The notes under the pieces: generated by a model
Database searches by the model: none
Told to the model about the DNA's origin: nothing
Seen by the model: the letters and a program-made list of their open reading frames with translations, nothing else
Translations under genes and position numbers: made by a program
From: Cycas panzhihuaensis
Taxonomy: Eukaryota > Cycadophyta
Length of the DNA stretch: 64,000 bases
Direction of reading: 5' to 3'
Assembly (NCBI GenBank): GCA_023213395.1
Contig: CM041465.1
Location: 102,741,741-102,805,740 of the forward strand
Shown here: piece by piece, positions 31,467 through 43,011 of the stretch
How positions within the stretch are numbered: the first letter of the stretch is position 1
Layout: every line of letters starts with the position of its first letter

Positions 31467-33486
31467 ATATCTTCTTAAGCATAAATCATATGCTTTTGCA
31501 AGATTTAAAGAATTCAAGGCCGAAGCTAAAAACCTTTATAACAAAAAGATTAAGATCCTAGGAAGTGATAGCCGAGACAAAATATCTCTCTTCTAAATTC
31601 ACCAACTTTTGTAGAAGTCATGAAATCCAGCATTAGTTTACAATAGCATACACTCCATAGTAGAATGGCACAACAAAGCGGAAGAATCATACCATTCTTG
31701 AAATGGTGTGATGTATGATGAAAGCTAAAGATGTTCCTACAAAACAGTCAATGCAGTTGTTTACTTGTTGAATATAAGCCCTGCTAAGGCAGTTTGAAAT
31801 GTAACACCAGAAGAAGCCTAGACTAATCTAAAACCTTCTATAGCTCATCTTCGCATTTTTGGATGTACAAACTATACACATGTGCCTAATGAAAAGAGGC
31901 ACAAACTTAATAACAAAAGTAAAAAATGTATTCTTGTTGGGTACATTCTAACACCAAACGCATACAGGCTTTGGAGTCTCATTGAAAAGAAAATTATTCT
32001 TAGTAGAGATACCAAAGCCATTTCATGAAGCCAAGGATTCCACTCAATGGCAAGAAGCCATGAAGGATGAATATGACTCCATTATCAAATATGACGCATA
32101 GGACCTTGTTGTGTTACCTCCTGGAAAGAAAATAATTGGTTGCAAATAGGTATATCAAGTTAAGTATTATTTAAATGGCGTTGTGGAATGATACAAATCT
32201 TGATTTGTTGCAAAACACTATTCTCAAACAGTAGGAAATGACTTTGAAGAGACCTTCATACTAGTAGCAAAAATGACTACTATAAGGATGCTAGTGTCTC
32301 TTGCCACTCAATTTGTTTGGGAACTTCATCATATGGATGTGAACAATGTGTTTTTTAATGATATTCTTGATGAAGAGGTCTACATGAAGCAACCTGAAGA
32401 ATTTGAACAAGTGAGTTATAAGCCGCTTGTTTGCAGATTGAAGAAAGCTCTTTATGGACTTAAATAGGCACCAAGGGCGTGGTATTCACGCATTGATAAT
32501 CGCTTTCTCTCTCTTGGATTCAGTAGATGTGAATTAGATCATAATTGGTATGTACTACATAAGGATGACGAAATCCTAATTGTAGTTTTCTTTGTTGATG
32601 ATCTCATCATAATTGGTAATAACACTAAAAAGATCAATACTCCCAAAAAGCAACTATTTCAAGCTTTTGAGATGACTAATCTTGGACTTCTACATTTCTA
32701 TCTTGGGATGGAAATTTGACAAAAGAGTAACAACATCTTCATGTCTCAGACAAAATATACACATGATATCTTGAGATGCTTCCATACGAAGAACTACAAG
32801 TCTATCACTACTCCCAAGGAAGTTAGTCCTAAATTAACTAAGGAATCTAGTGCCGAAGCTATAGATGAAACTTTGTATAGACAACTAGTGGGTAGTCTCA
32901 TTTATTTGACTAACACTAGGCATGATTTCAATTATGTTATTGGTGTTGTATCGTGTTACATGACTGGTCCATCTTATTTCAAAAATCATCTAGGTTCAGA
33001 TTACATAGCTTTATTGACTTAGATTGAGCAAGGGATGCAGATAAGAGAAAATCAACATCACAATATGCATTTGCACTTAATTCTAGTTTGATCTCTAAGA
33101 GCAACAAGAAACAATCTATAATTTCTTTGTCTTCCATCAATGTTGAATACAAAGCAGTAGTTATAACAACCTGTGCAGCCATTTAGCATAGAGGACATCT
33201 TAATCACTTTGGACTTGTTCAAAATGACCCACCTCAATTGTTTTACAACAATCAGGGTGCCATATAGCTTTCGAAGAATCTAGTTTTCCACGTTAGAACA
33301 AAGCATGTGGAAATTCACCATCACTTTATTCAAGAGCAAGCAGAGAATGGCGCAATTGAATTGATCTATTGTCCCTTAGAAGATCAAATTGTTGATATTC
33401 TCACTAATGCTTTGAGTCATGAGAAGTTTGAAAGACTTAGGACACTAATGTTTATGAGAAAAAATGATCTTGACATTATGAGAGGG
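31467..33486 (+). pseudogene. Element X integrase remainder, reverse transcriptase and RNase H
   Basis: Right after the ATATC copy the frame reads KHKSYAFARFKEFKAEAKN, completing the WVYLL block left at 30611. ILGSDSRDK (second Asp kept), the EEAW-type block near 31810 and FGCTNYTHVPNEKRHKLN are readable with many stops. RT has KMTTIRMLVSLATQF, HHMDVNNVFFNDILDEEVYM, LVCRLKKALYGLK-stop and the active site FFVDDLIIIG (Asp pair kept). TNLGLLHFYLGMEI, QTKYTHDILRCFHTKNYKSI, LYRQLVGSLIYLTNTRHDF follow. RNase H has KSNKKQSIISLSSINVEYKA, HVRTKHVEIHHHFIQEQAEN, VDILTNALSHEKFERLR, ending at the purine run GAGAGGG. It is the most eroded copia pol in the window. Confidence 0.85.
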
Positions 33487-33845
33487 TGTTAGAAGTAATG
33501 TCCACTCACATTAAATGTTCACTTAAGTTCATTTTATGTCATTGGAACATTCCTACTCAAGTACTCAAGTCATTAATGAAGGAGTAAAAAAAATCAAATA
33601 GGAGATTAAATGCGCACTATAAATTATGGTAGAAGCCCACCTCAAAATATGGTAGGTGCCCACCTTAAAATAAGGTACGCCATTAATGAACATGTAAGAT
33701 ATATAGCTCTAGATATGTCTAATGTAATTCACTATTTTATCAATGAGATTTTGAAGAGTTGTGATTCACTAGTATTTTCTAATTTCTTGTTGTGTAGGCA
33801 TGTGACTAATGTTGTGAGTTCTGCTCCTATCCATCTTCTCTAACA
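33487..33845 (+). repeat. Element X 3' LTR (359 bp)
   Basis: Starts TGTTAGAAGTAATG after the purine tract (33480-33486) and ends CTTCTCTAACA. Its last 30 bases match 3667-3696, which identifies the 5' partner. It contains two near copies of a short unit (GGTAGAAGCCCACCTCAAAA and GGTAGGTGCCCACCTTAAAA, about 33629-33670). Confidence 0.85.
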
Positions 33846-36199
33846 ATCTTCTTTGCAATTTCTCGCCCTTCTTTGGTTAAGATAAATGTGTAGCGTGTCT
33901 GTAAATCTCTTTCATTTTTTAGTTTTGTTCATCTTATGTGAGGTGGAAACTCATTTCATGCTTCATCTAGTGTGAGAATCCACCATTACGGTTTTCTAGC
34001 TTAGCAAGTATTTTGTGATGAGTTTGTAGTCCTTTAGGATGTAACACGATTGTTTTTTCCTAGCACCTTGATCATTGTATGTTTTTCATTGTTTATTGCT
34101 TCTATAATATAAAAATAGCCAGATTGCTCAGATGGACAATATATACGAGAGAGCACATGATATGAACAAGGGAAGAATAGTAAGGAATCAATGTAAGAAA
34201 ATGGTTACTATAAATTAGAACTTTTATGAGATCTTTGAAGTACTATAGTTTGTTGTCCGAGTCACATTTTACAAGGGATGAGTCCTTAGAGAGGCATTTC
34301 TAACTTTAAAATAAGTGGTGGAAGTCCTGAAACGGACATCAAATGAAAAAGATATGCAAATTTGAAGTTGGAGGAATGAATATGGGCTAGTTTATCAATG
34401 GGCAAATTCCCACTTGAAAGACTTGTTCTATAGCAGTCTTCTATTTCTTGCTTTGGAACTAGTCTCTAATTTTTACTTCATATTGAAGAGGGCACTTAGA
34501 GCTTTCCATCAAATGGTAGAAGTCCCAAAACGGATGTCAGACGAGAAAGTTATCACAATTCAAAGTTGTAGAGGTTAAACCTCACTAGTTGTAAATTTGG
34601 AAAAATTCTCTAAGTTTGTAAGTTTGAAGAAATAAAAGATTGTCTCAAATTATTTTTCAATCTCAAACAATTATACCATGATGAAAAGCATTTTGAGACG
34701 TTTAGAATGAATCGTAGAACTCCAAAATCAAGCCCCAGATGAGGAAGTTACGGTCATTTGAAGTTGGGCTTCCAAGTCAAATTTTTGGTGAATCCTTATA
34801 GTTTCTCGCTTCACAAAAACGAAGCTTGCAAGTGACAAGTTGCAAAGCAAGGAGTTGCAAAATAAGGGACTAGAAAGTTGCCAAGTGGCAAAAGCTTGCA
34901 AAGTTGCAAGGTGGCAAACGTTTGTGAATTTGTGAAGTTGTGAAGTTGCGAGGAATGAAGCCCCAAAAACAACGCTTTATGAAAAAGAGCATACCTCACT
35001 CAATACTTGGCCATTTTTTGAGTTTCATCTATCATTTCAAAGCTCCATGAAAAGACTATTCATCTATGCATAGAAATTTTATACCCAGAAAATATTCAAA
35101 TTAATATTTTCACAATTGATTATTAGATACACTCAATTAAGTGAAAAAACACATCTACGTAGCCTTCTACTATTTTAGTGATATCTCACTTGTTTGAAGT
35201 CGGATTTCAATGATTCTAGTTCCGTTGGAATCCTTATTCAAGAGCGTTCATCTTCATGCAAATAAATTTAATTATATAGACTTGCGCTTATTAGCCCAAA
35301 ATGTCAAAAATTATGGTGAGACAACATGAAAAGCAATTAACAGACTTTCATAGTCTCATCCATAAATTTCTTATTAGTTGATGAAATTGGATCAAATCAA
35401 TCTTGTTAAAATCATATTGAAGGCACCTATACACTTGGATAGGTAGAGATCACTAAGGGACTCACTATGCAAAAATATTTTACTCGTTAGACATAAAAGC
35501 AGCTAACAGTTACACCAACAATAATGAACATTGTTGCAACCACTATAGCCTAGATCTTTCCACTCAGCCTCAATGCCATTGATGGCAATAAATTAACTCA
35601 TCTTTGGAGAGAAGGATTAATCTAGGAAGTGTGAGAAAAAAGGGGGGATCTTTTCGTGAAGGATTTTTTGGAGAGATTTTCATATAAGTGCAAGTTTTGG
35701 AGTTGAAAACTATGTGAAAAGCTAAGAAGCAACCATATGATTTTTGAAAGAGTTAGACTCGATTTCTAAGTTCAATTTTCGCAAGGATAATAAAAGAGAG
35801 GCGTCTAAATCTAATAGTGGTGGTCTCATTAATTTTCCACAGTTGAAGCATCAGAAAACTTGGATTTAGTGGTGAAAAACACACTATCTATTTTGGAAAA
35901 ATAATTATGATATCAAAAATTTGGCAACAAAGCTTTTAAAAAGCTTGGGCATAGTACCCTAGAGTTTGTTTAAATATTGTTGGATAAATAATTGAAAGAA
36001 TTAACATGGACCAATTTATATCTAAATCCATATCTTGGAACTATAATTCCAAAGGAGACTATCCAATATGGATTGTGTCTCTTGGTTGACCACCTTCAAA
36101 TCGTGCAAGGGACTTGATTGGTGAGTGTCATGAATGTGTGTGTGAATTACTGCTTCAATATCATTGGACTATTATAATGGTGAGAAAGTATAGTTTGTG
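33846..36199. other. Unassigned AT-rich sequence with a diverged ~197-bp repeat
   Basis: No coding domain or LTR boundary recognised on either strand. Three copies of a degenerate block (GGAAGTCCTGAAACGGACAT and relatives, ending GAAGTTG) start near 34318, 34515 and 34713, spaced 197-198 bp. At 34805-34960 there is a simple run of GCAAAGTTGCAAG-like words. It could be the leader or LTR of a further decayed element, or satellite-like sequence. Confidence 0.5.
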
Positions 36200-36415
36200 A
36201 ATGGAGGTAGGGTTGAGCAAGTGCTCTATGATCTAGCTTTGTGAAAGGAATTTGGGTTAAGCGATTCATATTTTCTTTAAAGGTTGAGTGAGTCCCCTCT
36301 ATGCATTTGATAGGAATTTGGGTTGAGCAAGCCCTCTTTCCTTTGAATTTGTAACAAGAGTTTGGGTTGAGCAAGTCCCCATTCCTTTGAGGGTTGAGCA
36401 AGTCCCCTCCTTGTT
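36200..36415 (+). repeat. Irregular repeat of GGGTTGAGCAAGTCCC, about six copies
   Basis: Copies at about 36208, 36253, 36282, 36312, 36364 and 36391, several followed by CCTTTGA and preceded by GGAATTTGGGTT or similar. Spacing is irregular (27-52 bp). No reading frame is kept. Confidence 0.7.
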
Positions 36416-36487
36416 TGTGCATGGTAATGCTTCTAAAGTATGGAATCACAACCTCATTATTGGTGAGTGCTATTGTGATATAAAACA

Positions 36488-36842
36488 TGTAGAAGTTGTT
36501 GTAGCACCAAAAGACCTTAGTGGAATTGGTCTCGACACAACCTACTTAACATGCCCAAGATCAACCCCAAGTCGATACACCCACAAAGTCGAGAGGACGG
36601 GTTGGATACACCCAACAAGGATCGAAATACTCCAACACCCACCCCCAAACCGAACTCAACGTGACTCGAACCATGGCACCTGCTTTGATACCATGTAGGA
36701 GTTGTCATAGCACCAAAAGACCCGAGTGGAATTGATCTCAACACAACCCACTAACATGCCCAAGATCAACCCTAGGTCGGTACACCCACGAAGTTGAGAG
36801 GACAGGTTTGATACACCTAGCAAAGATCAAGATACTCCAACA
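36488..36842 (-). mobile_element. Element T: miniature LTR element (TRIM/SMART type)
   Basis: Two LTRs of 150 and 149 bp (36488-36637, 36694-36842; plus strand TGTAG... to ...TACTCCAACA) with only 56 bp between them, flanked by the exact target duplication AAACA (36483-36487, 36843-36847). Read on the minus strand, the 56 bp are a PBS TGGTATCAAAGCAGG, a short spacer, and the purine tract TTTGGGGGTGGG just before the 3' LTR. Nothing else is there. This is the whole signal set needed for reverse transcription in trans, and matches the known TRIM/SMART class of plants. At 355 bp it is near the lower size limit of that class. Confidence 0.9.
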
Positions 36843-37699
36843 AAACACATAACCTCATTGTAATAAGAGCCAGTGATGATCAATGCAAGATTATTGAACA
36901 TACAATGGGTTGTGTAGGACATAGATCGCATTGTGAGATAGTCTAAGGAGATTAATTTAGTGGTAAACCATATGTAGTATGGCATTTCCTAATTATGTCT
37001 TGGAAGACAAGTGTTGTGTGGAAAACTAAATATTGCAAAAGCATCTAATTACAAAATAGTATCCAATGAAGTCATTTGGGAGAAATTAGGTTTGTGTGGA
37101 GTGACTACACTAATACTCCATCATTCATGTCATGTGCTCTAGCTTAAGGGTGACTTCCTTCTCAGGATTTCAAATGGTAGGGTAGTGGATCCGTGTAAGC
37201 AATCTAGTTTGTTTTACCCTTATCATGTTATTTGTAAGATGACTCATTAGTGATTAAATTGCTTTGGCTTAATGTATGTCTCCATTGATAATATTGTGGG
37301 AAGCAAATTGTTTACAGTCATGAAACACCCTTGTTCACTTGGACTTGCTATATTTATTAGGCGAAAATATTATGCTATGGATGTGTTAATTTGATTGAGC
37401 TTCTACAATTCAAATTGAGGCAATTGGTGTAGACCTTGTTGGCTAACTCAGGTGAGTTACAATGAAAAGAGGTCACAAAGGCCATTGGGGCCATGATAAG
37501 GTGGCATTAGGGCTTCAAGGTTGAAGCTTACATAACTGACAAATAACTTATCAAAGCTTCAAAGTTGAGCTCAAACACGTTGACAGGAAATTATCAAGCC
37601 TTAGGAAAAGGTCATACAAGTAAACAAGAACCAACATGGTAACAGGAAGAACCTGATATAAGGATGATACACAAATAGCTCAAGAGGGCCAAGGAGACC
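36843..37699. other. Unassigned sequence right of element T
   Basis: No domain recognised. The last 250 bases (from about 37430) are purine-rich and probably the leader of the gypsy gag that follows. Confidence 0.5.
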
Positions 37700-38325
37700 C
37701 TAGCACTAAAAAAATAGAAACTGAAGAGTTTCCAAGACATGGAGGCAACCCACAAAATGACATCTCAATTATCTTAATAGAGATTATCCGTAGTTTCCAA
37801 AAGCAACTAAAAAAGCTACAAAGAAAACAATGAAAGAATTTTAAAGAACCATGAGACAACGCTCCATAACATTCAGCGAATCATTAAACAAGAGAAGACT
37901 AAAAGAGAGATTCAGAACACCAAGAGCAATGGAAGGAGAAGCAAATCACGAAATCCATCAACCCACAAACATTCTAGTAAGAGAACCAAGAGAAAGACTC
38001 ATAATTATAGCAAAGAGTATCGCTCCACAAGTACTGAATCTTCTAATAAAACTCCAAGGCTAAAAGGAGGAGAACGTGGAGGTAGAAAGAATGCACTCCA
38101 ATTTGAAATGAAAAAGGTAAAGTCATTCACTTTCAATGGAGAACTTAAAAATAAAGGTGAAGCAACAACATGCTTACTCAACATTGGAAAGTACTTCGAG
38201 TTGAATGAATTTGACTCCAATGAGAAGGTGAGACTTGTTATTTATAGCTTCGCCAGAAAAGCATCCTTATGGTGGGAATATTGTGTGCAACAATCTTTTA
38301 CAAGGAAAAATCAAGTATAGGAGTG
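37700..38325 (+). pseudogene. Fragment N: Ty3/gypsy gag, chromovirus-like
   Basis: A basic N-terminal stretch (37851-38063: NKRRLKERFRTPRAMEGEAN) is followed, after a frame change, by KKVKSFTFNGELKNKGEATT, LLNIGKYFELNEFDSNEKVR and FARKASLWWEYC (38108-38320), the Retrotrans_gag core of plant gypsy elements. The text stops matching near 38285-38325, where I place the LTR of element F. The remaining pol is not seen here; the RNase H scrap at 58169-58541 is of similar type and could be part of the same element, but that is speculative. Confidence 0.65.
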
Positions 38326-38351
38326 CATTAAAAGATATAATTGATAGTAGG

Positions 38352-38507
38352 ATTGCAATCAAAAGGTGTAATCATGGATTAGATTGCAATCAAAAGGTTC
38401 AATCATAGACTAGATTGCAAGCGGATGGTGCAATCATAGACTAGATTGCAATCAGGAAGTACAATCAAGGACCAAATTGCAACCAAGAAATACAATCTAA
38501 ACTTAGA
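38352..38507 (+). repeat. Tandem array of a 31-32 bp unit (five copies) in element F's LTR region
   Basis: Units begin near 38352, 38383, 38415, 38446 and 38477, each like GATTGCAATCAAAAGGTGTA followed by ATCATAGACTA. Each unit contains the small palindrome GATTGCAATC. It degrades to the right. Position inside a likely U3 suggests a promoter array. Confidence 0.75.
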
Positions 38508-39006
38508 TTATACCACTAGATTACAATCAATTCAGAGATTGTAGTTCAAAGTATGATTAAAAGAGGATTACGACTAAATTGATGTAATGATTAGTTAGTT
38601 TTGTACAAATAGAAAAGACAATTGTAATACGTATTGTATAAAAGATGCACTCATGCTTATTGTATGATGGCTTAGGTTAGGATTTTCTTTATCTTCTTGC
38701 TTGGACGGTTGATAGTTGCTTCTTCTCTGTTCGAATTCCTCCAGTTTTGAATTGTTCTCGAGACTACATCTAGTTGTCAAAGAACCAAATGTAGCTTCCA
38801 TTTGACTAATACAAAACAGTTGGTTTGCATTATGCATTATGTCTTATTCTTTGGTTGCACATGTGTTCTTGTATCCTGTTTGAGAATGATGTCGATAATT
38901 AGATAAGCAATGAACACACATTGGTTCTATTATTGTTCCACATAAATATAGGAAAAAAGGAAATAATATGGTTGTGGGAGGGTGAGAGTAGAAAAAGGGT
39001 CTTTCC

Positions 39007-40954
39007 ATGCCACTGAAGAATGATTCCGAAATAAACAAAGAAACACGACAAGAACGTGGTAACCATTGAGCAAACAAGAAATTGCAAGGAGGAATGCATA
39101 GACCCAAATTTTTAATTCAACGAAAAGACAGATGAAGAGGAGACCACCTGTGAGGTCGAGAAGAGAAAGATGACCGACCCAACACGATAAAGAAGAATAT
39201 GCGGAATCGACGAAATCAGATATATCAGGGCAATTAGCCCTACTTCAGGAAGTGGAAACCCAAAGGTAGAAAAAAAAATTCCAAAACAAAATCATGTGTG
39301 CATTGGAAAAAGACCCTGCAAACAACATAAGTCCATAATTAGATTCAAAAATGTCTATGAATTTAAACTTATCAAAAAGCAAGAGCATCTTTATACCCTT
39401 GGAGAATTGGAGCACTTCCTAGTGGAGAGTGGAACCATCCTGCAATTGAAGAATCAACCCTTTACACGCAACATACAAATCCTTCATATATAACAATGAT
39501 TGAAGGAATGATTGGCCCAATTGTGTCTAGACCATATACCCCAAGAGGTAGACCCTTGCAGGCAAGGAGAACAATAGGAAATTCTGCAGTGGGACATAAT
39601 GACATTCAACTAGCAATTGCCAATGCCATAAGTCCTAGAGGATGTAGCTTGAGAGGAATAGGAATTCAGTTACACATAGGAGGATGTGGTAAATCAACCA
39701 CCAACAAGAGGCACTATTACCTCTAAAATGCAAACAGGAGGAGGATTGTGGGGAGGCAATATACCACTAGCCGACAGACCCACAGGCAATCCTATGCCAC
39801 TAGGTGGGGCATAACATACAACTCTTTATGTTATTATGCAAAATGATGCAACTTTTGCCAGCTTGCAATTGGATAGATGAGGGGATTCAAGAGATCATTT
39901 AACATTGTTCTCAAGCATGCTAAAAATTAAGAGGATCCAAGATTAAGAAGAAATTAAAGCTAGATTTTTTTCAACCCTACGAGAAATTGCCATATCCTGG
40001 TACCAATATATAGCCATCCAAAACCTGACATGGGACCAGATACAAGTCAAGCTTTTAGATTGATTCTAGAAATTGCACGACCTTATGGCTATCTTTCAAG
40101 CACTAGAAGAAATTTGCCAATTCTAAGGTGAATCAGTAAGCAACTTTAATGGGAGAATGAGGATAATCATAAATAAGATAGACCCTACAAATCCAATTAA
40201 TCCCATGCTTACTCTAAAGTATTTGTGCAACGACTAGTTCCCCAATTAAAGGAAGAGGTAACCTTATATCCTACAAATAGTTATGAGCAAGTACAAGAAT
40301 TGGCACTGAAGTTTGAAAATCAAATGAAGACAACATATCTGCAACCAACAATGCAAATGGAGCCAAATTTTCAAGTGGAAGGCAATGTTCATCCAATGGG
40401 AGTGCAATTGCAACAACCAACAATAAATTTCCAGCAAGGAGTGAACTTCTAGATGGGGACGAATCCTCAACAAGGATTACAATTTCAACAATCATGATTC
40501 AATGTGCAACATACACCACAGATGTGAACCAATCCAGAATTGGAGGATTTGAAAAGAGAAGTGGAAGGCTTGATACAACAACCACCTATTTCAATGCCAG
40601 CAACATTGCAGCATAATCAAGAAATTGAATGTTTGAGAGCTAAATTGGCATGCCTTCGTATGGAGAAAACCAAAGAAAATATATGGTGTGCTCCACCTTG
40701 TAACCAACAAGGTCACCTACAAAATGAACATCAAGAAGCACTAGTGATGAAGTGGTGTAAAATATGTCAAAGGAATAATCATAATACCTAGGAATGCTAT
40801 TACTGACAACCAACTAGAGGGCAAGGGCATGGACCAGAGGTGAGGGATTCTCTTTATTAAAGAATGGATTGGAATTCCCTTAAGCAATATAAAGGGAAGA
40901 CAAAACCCATTCGATGTCATTTGTGCTCAAGATGGGGACATTTTTGATCATATT
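39007..40954 (+). pseudogene. Element F gag, first part
   Basis: Starts MPLKNDSEINKETRQERGN in the same context as D and K. Readable blocks: ARFFSTLREIAISWYQYIAI (core Trp-Tyr), LxALEEICQFxGESVSNFNG, MLTLKYLC, LVPQLKEEVTLYPTNSYEQV, QELALKFENQMKTT, a Gln/Pro-rich stretch, then ELEDLKREVEGLIQQPP and LRAKLACLRMEK (helix). The zinc knuckles follow: KWCKICQRNNHNT-stop-EC and RCHLCSRWGHF-stop-SY, with G inserted inside the second at 40955. Many stops. Confidence 0.75.
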
Positions 40955-41386
40955 TGTTAGATTATATAATGTAAACTTATGTTTCTTAATGCTATTATTT
41001 AAGTCACATGTCTTAAAAATTATTTAAGTGATTGTAAAGTTGTAAACTTATGTTAAATATTAATTGATTTGTGGATAGTCGTTGAAATGTGGAACTGCAT
41101 TCCAACGAACCTCTGTCCTATTTATTAATCTCCTAGATTCATGGAATTGGTTCCAGGAATCTAGGAGGCCTGTCCATATGCCCGTCAAAGGTCGCTTTTA
41201 GGGGGTTTGTGGTTTTGTATATTAGTTTCATTTATTTATTAATAAAAACTTAGATTAGGAGGTGGTTTTTCTTCCCTAGAAGGGGTTTTCCACCTGTCAA
41301 CCCTGTGTACATGTGCATTGTCTCGTTCTTGTGTTTCTCTTATGTTCCTGTGATGTGATGACTGTGTACATGTGCCTATTCTATCA
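40955..41386 (+). repeat. Element G 5' LTR with PBS
   Basis: TGTTAGATTATATAATG to CTATTCTATCA. The PBS TGGTATCAAAGCATTTGCC begins at the next base. GTTCCAGGAATCTAGGAGG pairs partly with CTCCTAGATTCATGGAA just upstream (41130-41170), a likely hairpin. Confidence 0.94.
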
Positions 41387-42310
41387 TGGTATCAAAGCAT
41401 TTGCCACTATTTTTTTTAGCACACCATTTACCTCTTTACAACAAAAAAGCTGCCATTAAGACAGAGCAAAATTTCTATTACCAGTCAAGATTAAGTTACA
41501 GCCAAGTTAAACCATCTGTTCACGGTAGTGAGTTATAGCAGGAATACACTTCTTTGACCCAACTTGCATTTTTGCCATATTGAAAAAAAAAAAAAAGATA
41601 CTTTAGCCTTCCTATTAAAATCTTGGAGAAACGGCATACAACAAAGGATCTGGAGACGTTTGTTGGAGGAGACAATGTGAAAGGAGAGAAAGCCTGCACA
41701 TTCTAGCAACGATCATTAAATAACATTATAGATGAAGACGCCAAAATACAATGGTAGAAGCAATGCATGTATGCAGCCTGCCGCCGTGCAAACCTCCATG
41801 GCCCACGCCATTACTGAAGACAACAAAGCACTAAAGAGAAGACGCCAATAGATGAAAGCAACCCTCCAGTTTTACCAGACTATGAAGTGTCTCCCTTTTT
41901 TGGTAAGCCTTCTCTTATACGGTATGCCTCTTGCTCATAGCTGGAGCAAGTGTCTGAAAAGCTTGTGCCCGAGGTTACCTCTCGAAGGCAGGAAACCAAA
42001 CTTAACTTTTGTGTGATGTCCTGCTTTCCTTCTTCTGATATGTGTGCTTTCTTCAACTAGTCATGAGCTAGCCCCACATTATTGAAGCCCTTTGCAGGTA
42101 CACTAACAGAGTACAGTTCTACAATTTCCATATACTGATTTGTTGGCAAGTGAGAGCAAGTCCAACACTTGCTCCAAGGTGGGCTCTCTTTGTATGCATC
42201 TGATAACAAATACCACGATTCACCTTTTATAAAAATCCACCCATTAAGAAACTCATCAAGGGTTTCGCAAACGGTAGGCACAAGTCCTGCAAAGAGCTGC
42301 ATACAAGCCC

Positions 42311-42496
42311 CTGAACGCCTGCACGGAGGTCTGAGGAGACAAAGACGAATGAAACCCATGAACGCCTGCACGGAGGTCTGAGGAGACAAAGACGAATGAA
42401 ACCCTGAACGCCTGCATGGAGGTCTGAGGAGACAAAGACGAACGAAACCCTGAACGCCTGCACAGAGGTCTAAGGAGACAAAGACGAACGAGAACC
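42311..42496 (+). repeat. Four tandem copies of a 46-47 bp unit in G's leader
   Basis: Copies start at 42311, 42358, 42404 and 42450. Each runs CTGAACGCCTGCACGGAGGT then CTGAGGAGACAAAGACGAA. Only a few differences separate them, so amplification was recent. Because 46 is not a multiple of three, the open minus-strand frames across it are a by-product. Confidence 0.92.
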
Positions 42497-42835
42497 TGCG
42501 TCGCTCCAACGCCATCGACGAACCTGCGTTCATCCACGAAGCTCCGTCGACCTGCATCACGCCATCGCCGCCGCCATCGCCAATGCGATAAACAGGTAGG
42601 GTTTCCTCGTTTTTACCCCCCGGACCCCAATTCACACTTAGATTTAATTTTGTGTCACAAAATTTGAATTTCCGTCGGGTCCACGTACTCGATTTTTTAT
42701 TTTTTTTATATATAACTTAAGTTAATACTTTATATATAACTTAAGTTAATACCTTAGACCTTAATTTAATCAATACCCCCCTTAAGCTTTATAAAGTTTA
42801 ATTCAAAAATTAATCTTGATTCAAATGAATTAAAG

Positions 42836-43011
42836 CCCCCCCCCCATTATATTTTATACTTTGATTTAAATCAAAGCCCCCCCCATTATACTTTATATTT
42901 TGATATAAATCAAACGCCCCGCCCCCCCCCCCCTTAAAACACTTTTTTATTATAACAAACTCCTCCCCCTTTTATAATACCTTTATTAAAATAAATTTAA
43001 ATACCCCCCCC
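42836..43011 (+). repeat. Poly-C runs and palindromes in G's leader
   Basis: C10 at 42836-42845, C8 at 42877-42884, C12 at 42922-42933, C8 at 43004-43011. A perfect 18-bp palindrome CTTTGATTTAAATCAAAG lies at 42859-42876 and a near copy at 42897-42912. Units such as AAAGCCCCCCCCATTATA recur, pointing to slippage-amplified repeats. Confidence 0.85.

Larger units (their letters stand above)
3665..33845 (+). mobile_element. Element X: old Ty1/copia host element, split into seven pieces by later insertions
   Basis: I assemble X from 5' LTR tail 3665-3696, leader 3697-4063, leader and gag 8392-9433, gag and protease 24871-25246, protease and integrase 30089-30611, integrase-RT-RNase H 31467-33486 and 3' LTR 33487-33845. 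Coding continues in the right domain order across each gap, and the gaps are filled by elements B, C(+D), E and S, each with its own 5-bp target duplication. The last 30 bases of the 5' tail match the end of the 3' LTR with about three differences. X is therefore the oldest identifiable layer on the left. Its left boundary is hidden because A sits in its 5' LTR. Confidence 0.82.

Noticed and set aside
36387-36744. ORFs on both strands across element T
   Set aside because: They cross LTR boundaries of the miniature element; coincidental.
37700-38325. Joining gag fragment N with RNase H fragment M (58169-58541) as one interrupted element
   Set aside because: Both are gypsy and on the plus strand, but no target duplication or continuous frame links them.
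38352-38507. CRISPR-like appearance of the 31-bp repeats
   Set aside because: Units are contiguous without unique spacers and lie in plant retroelement sequence.
42227-42537. Two further minus-strand frames over the same array
   Set aside because: Same cause as the 42057-42635 frame.
42057-42635. Minus-strand ORF of 192 codons with repeated LCLLRPPCRRSG
   Set aside because: It is read through the 46-bp tandem array of G's leader; all three minus frames are open there because the repeat lacks stops, and there is no domain.
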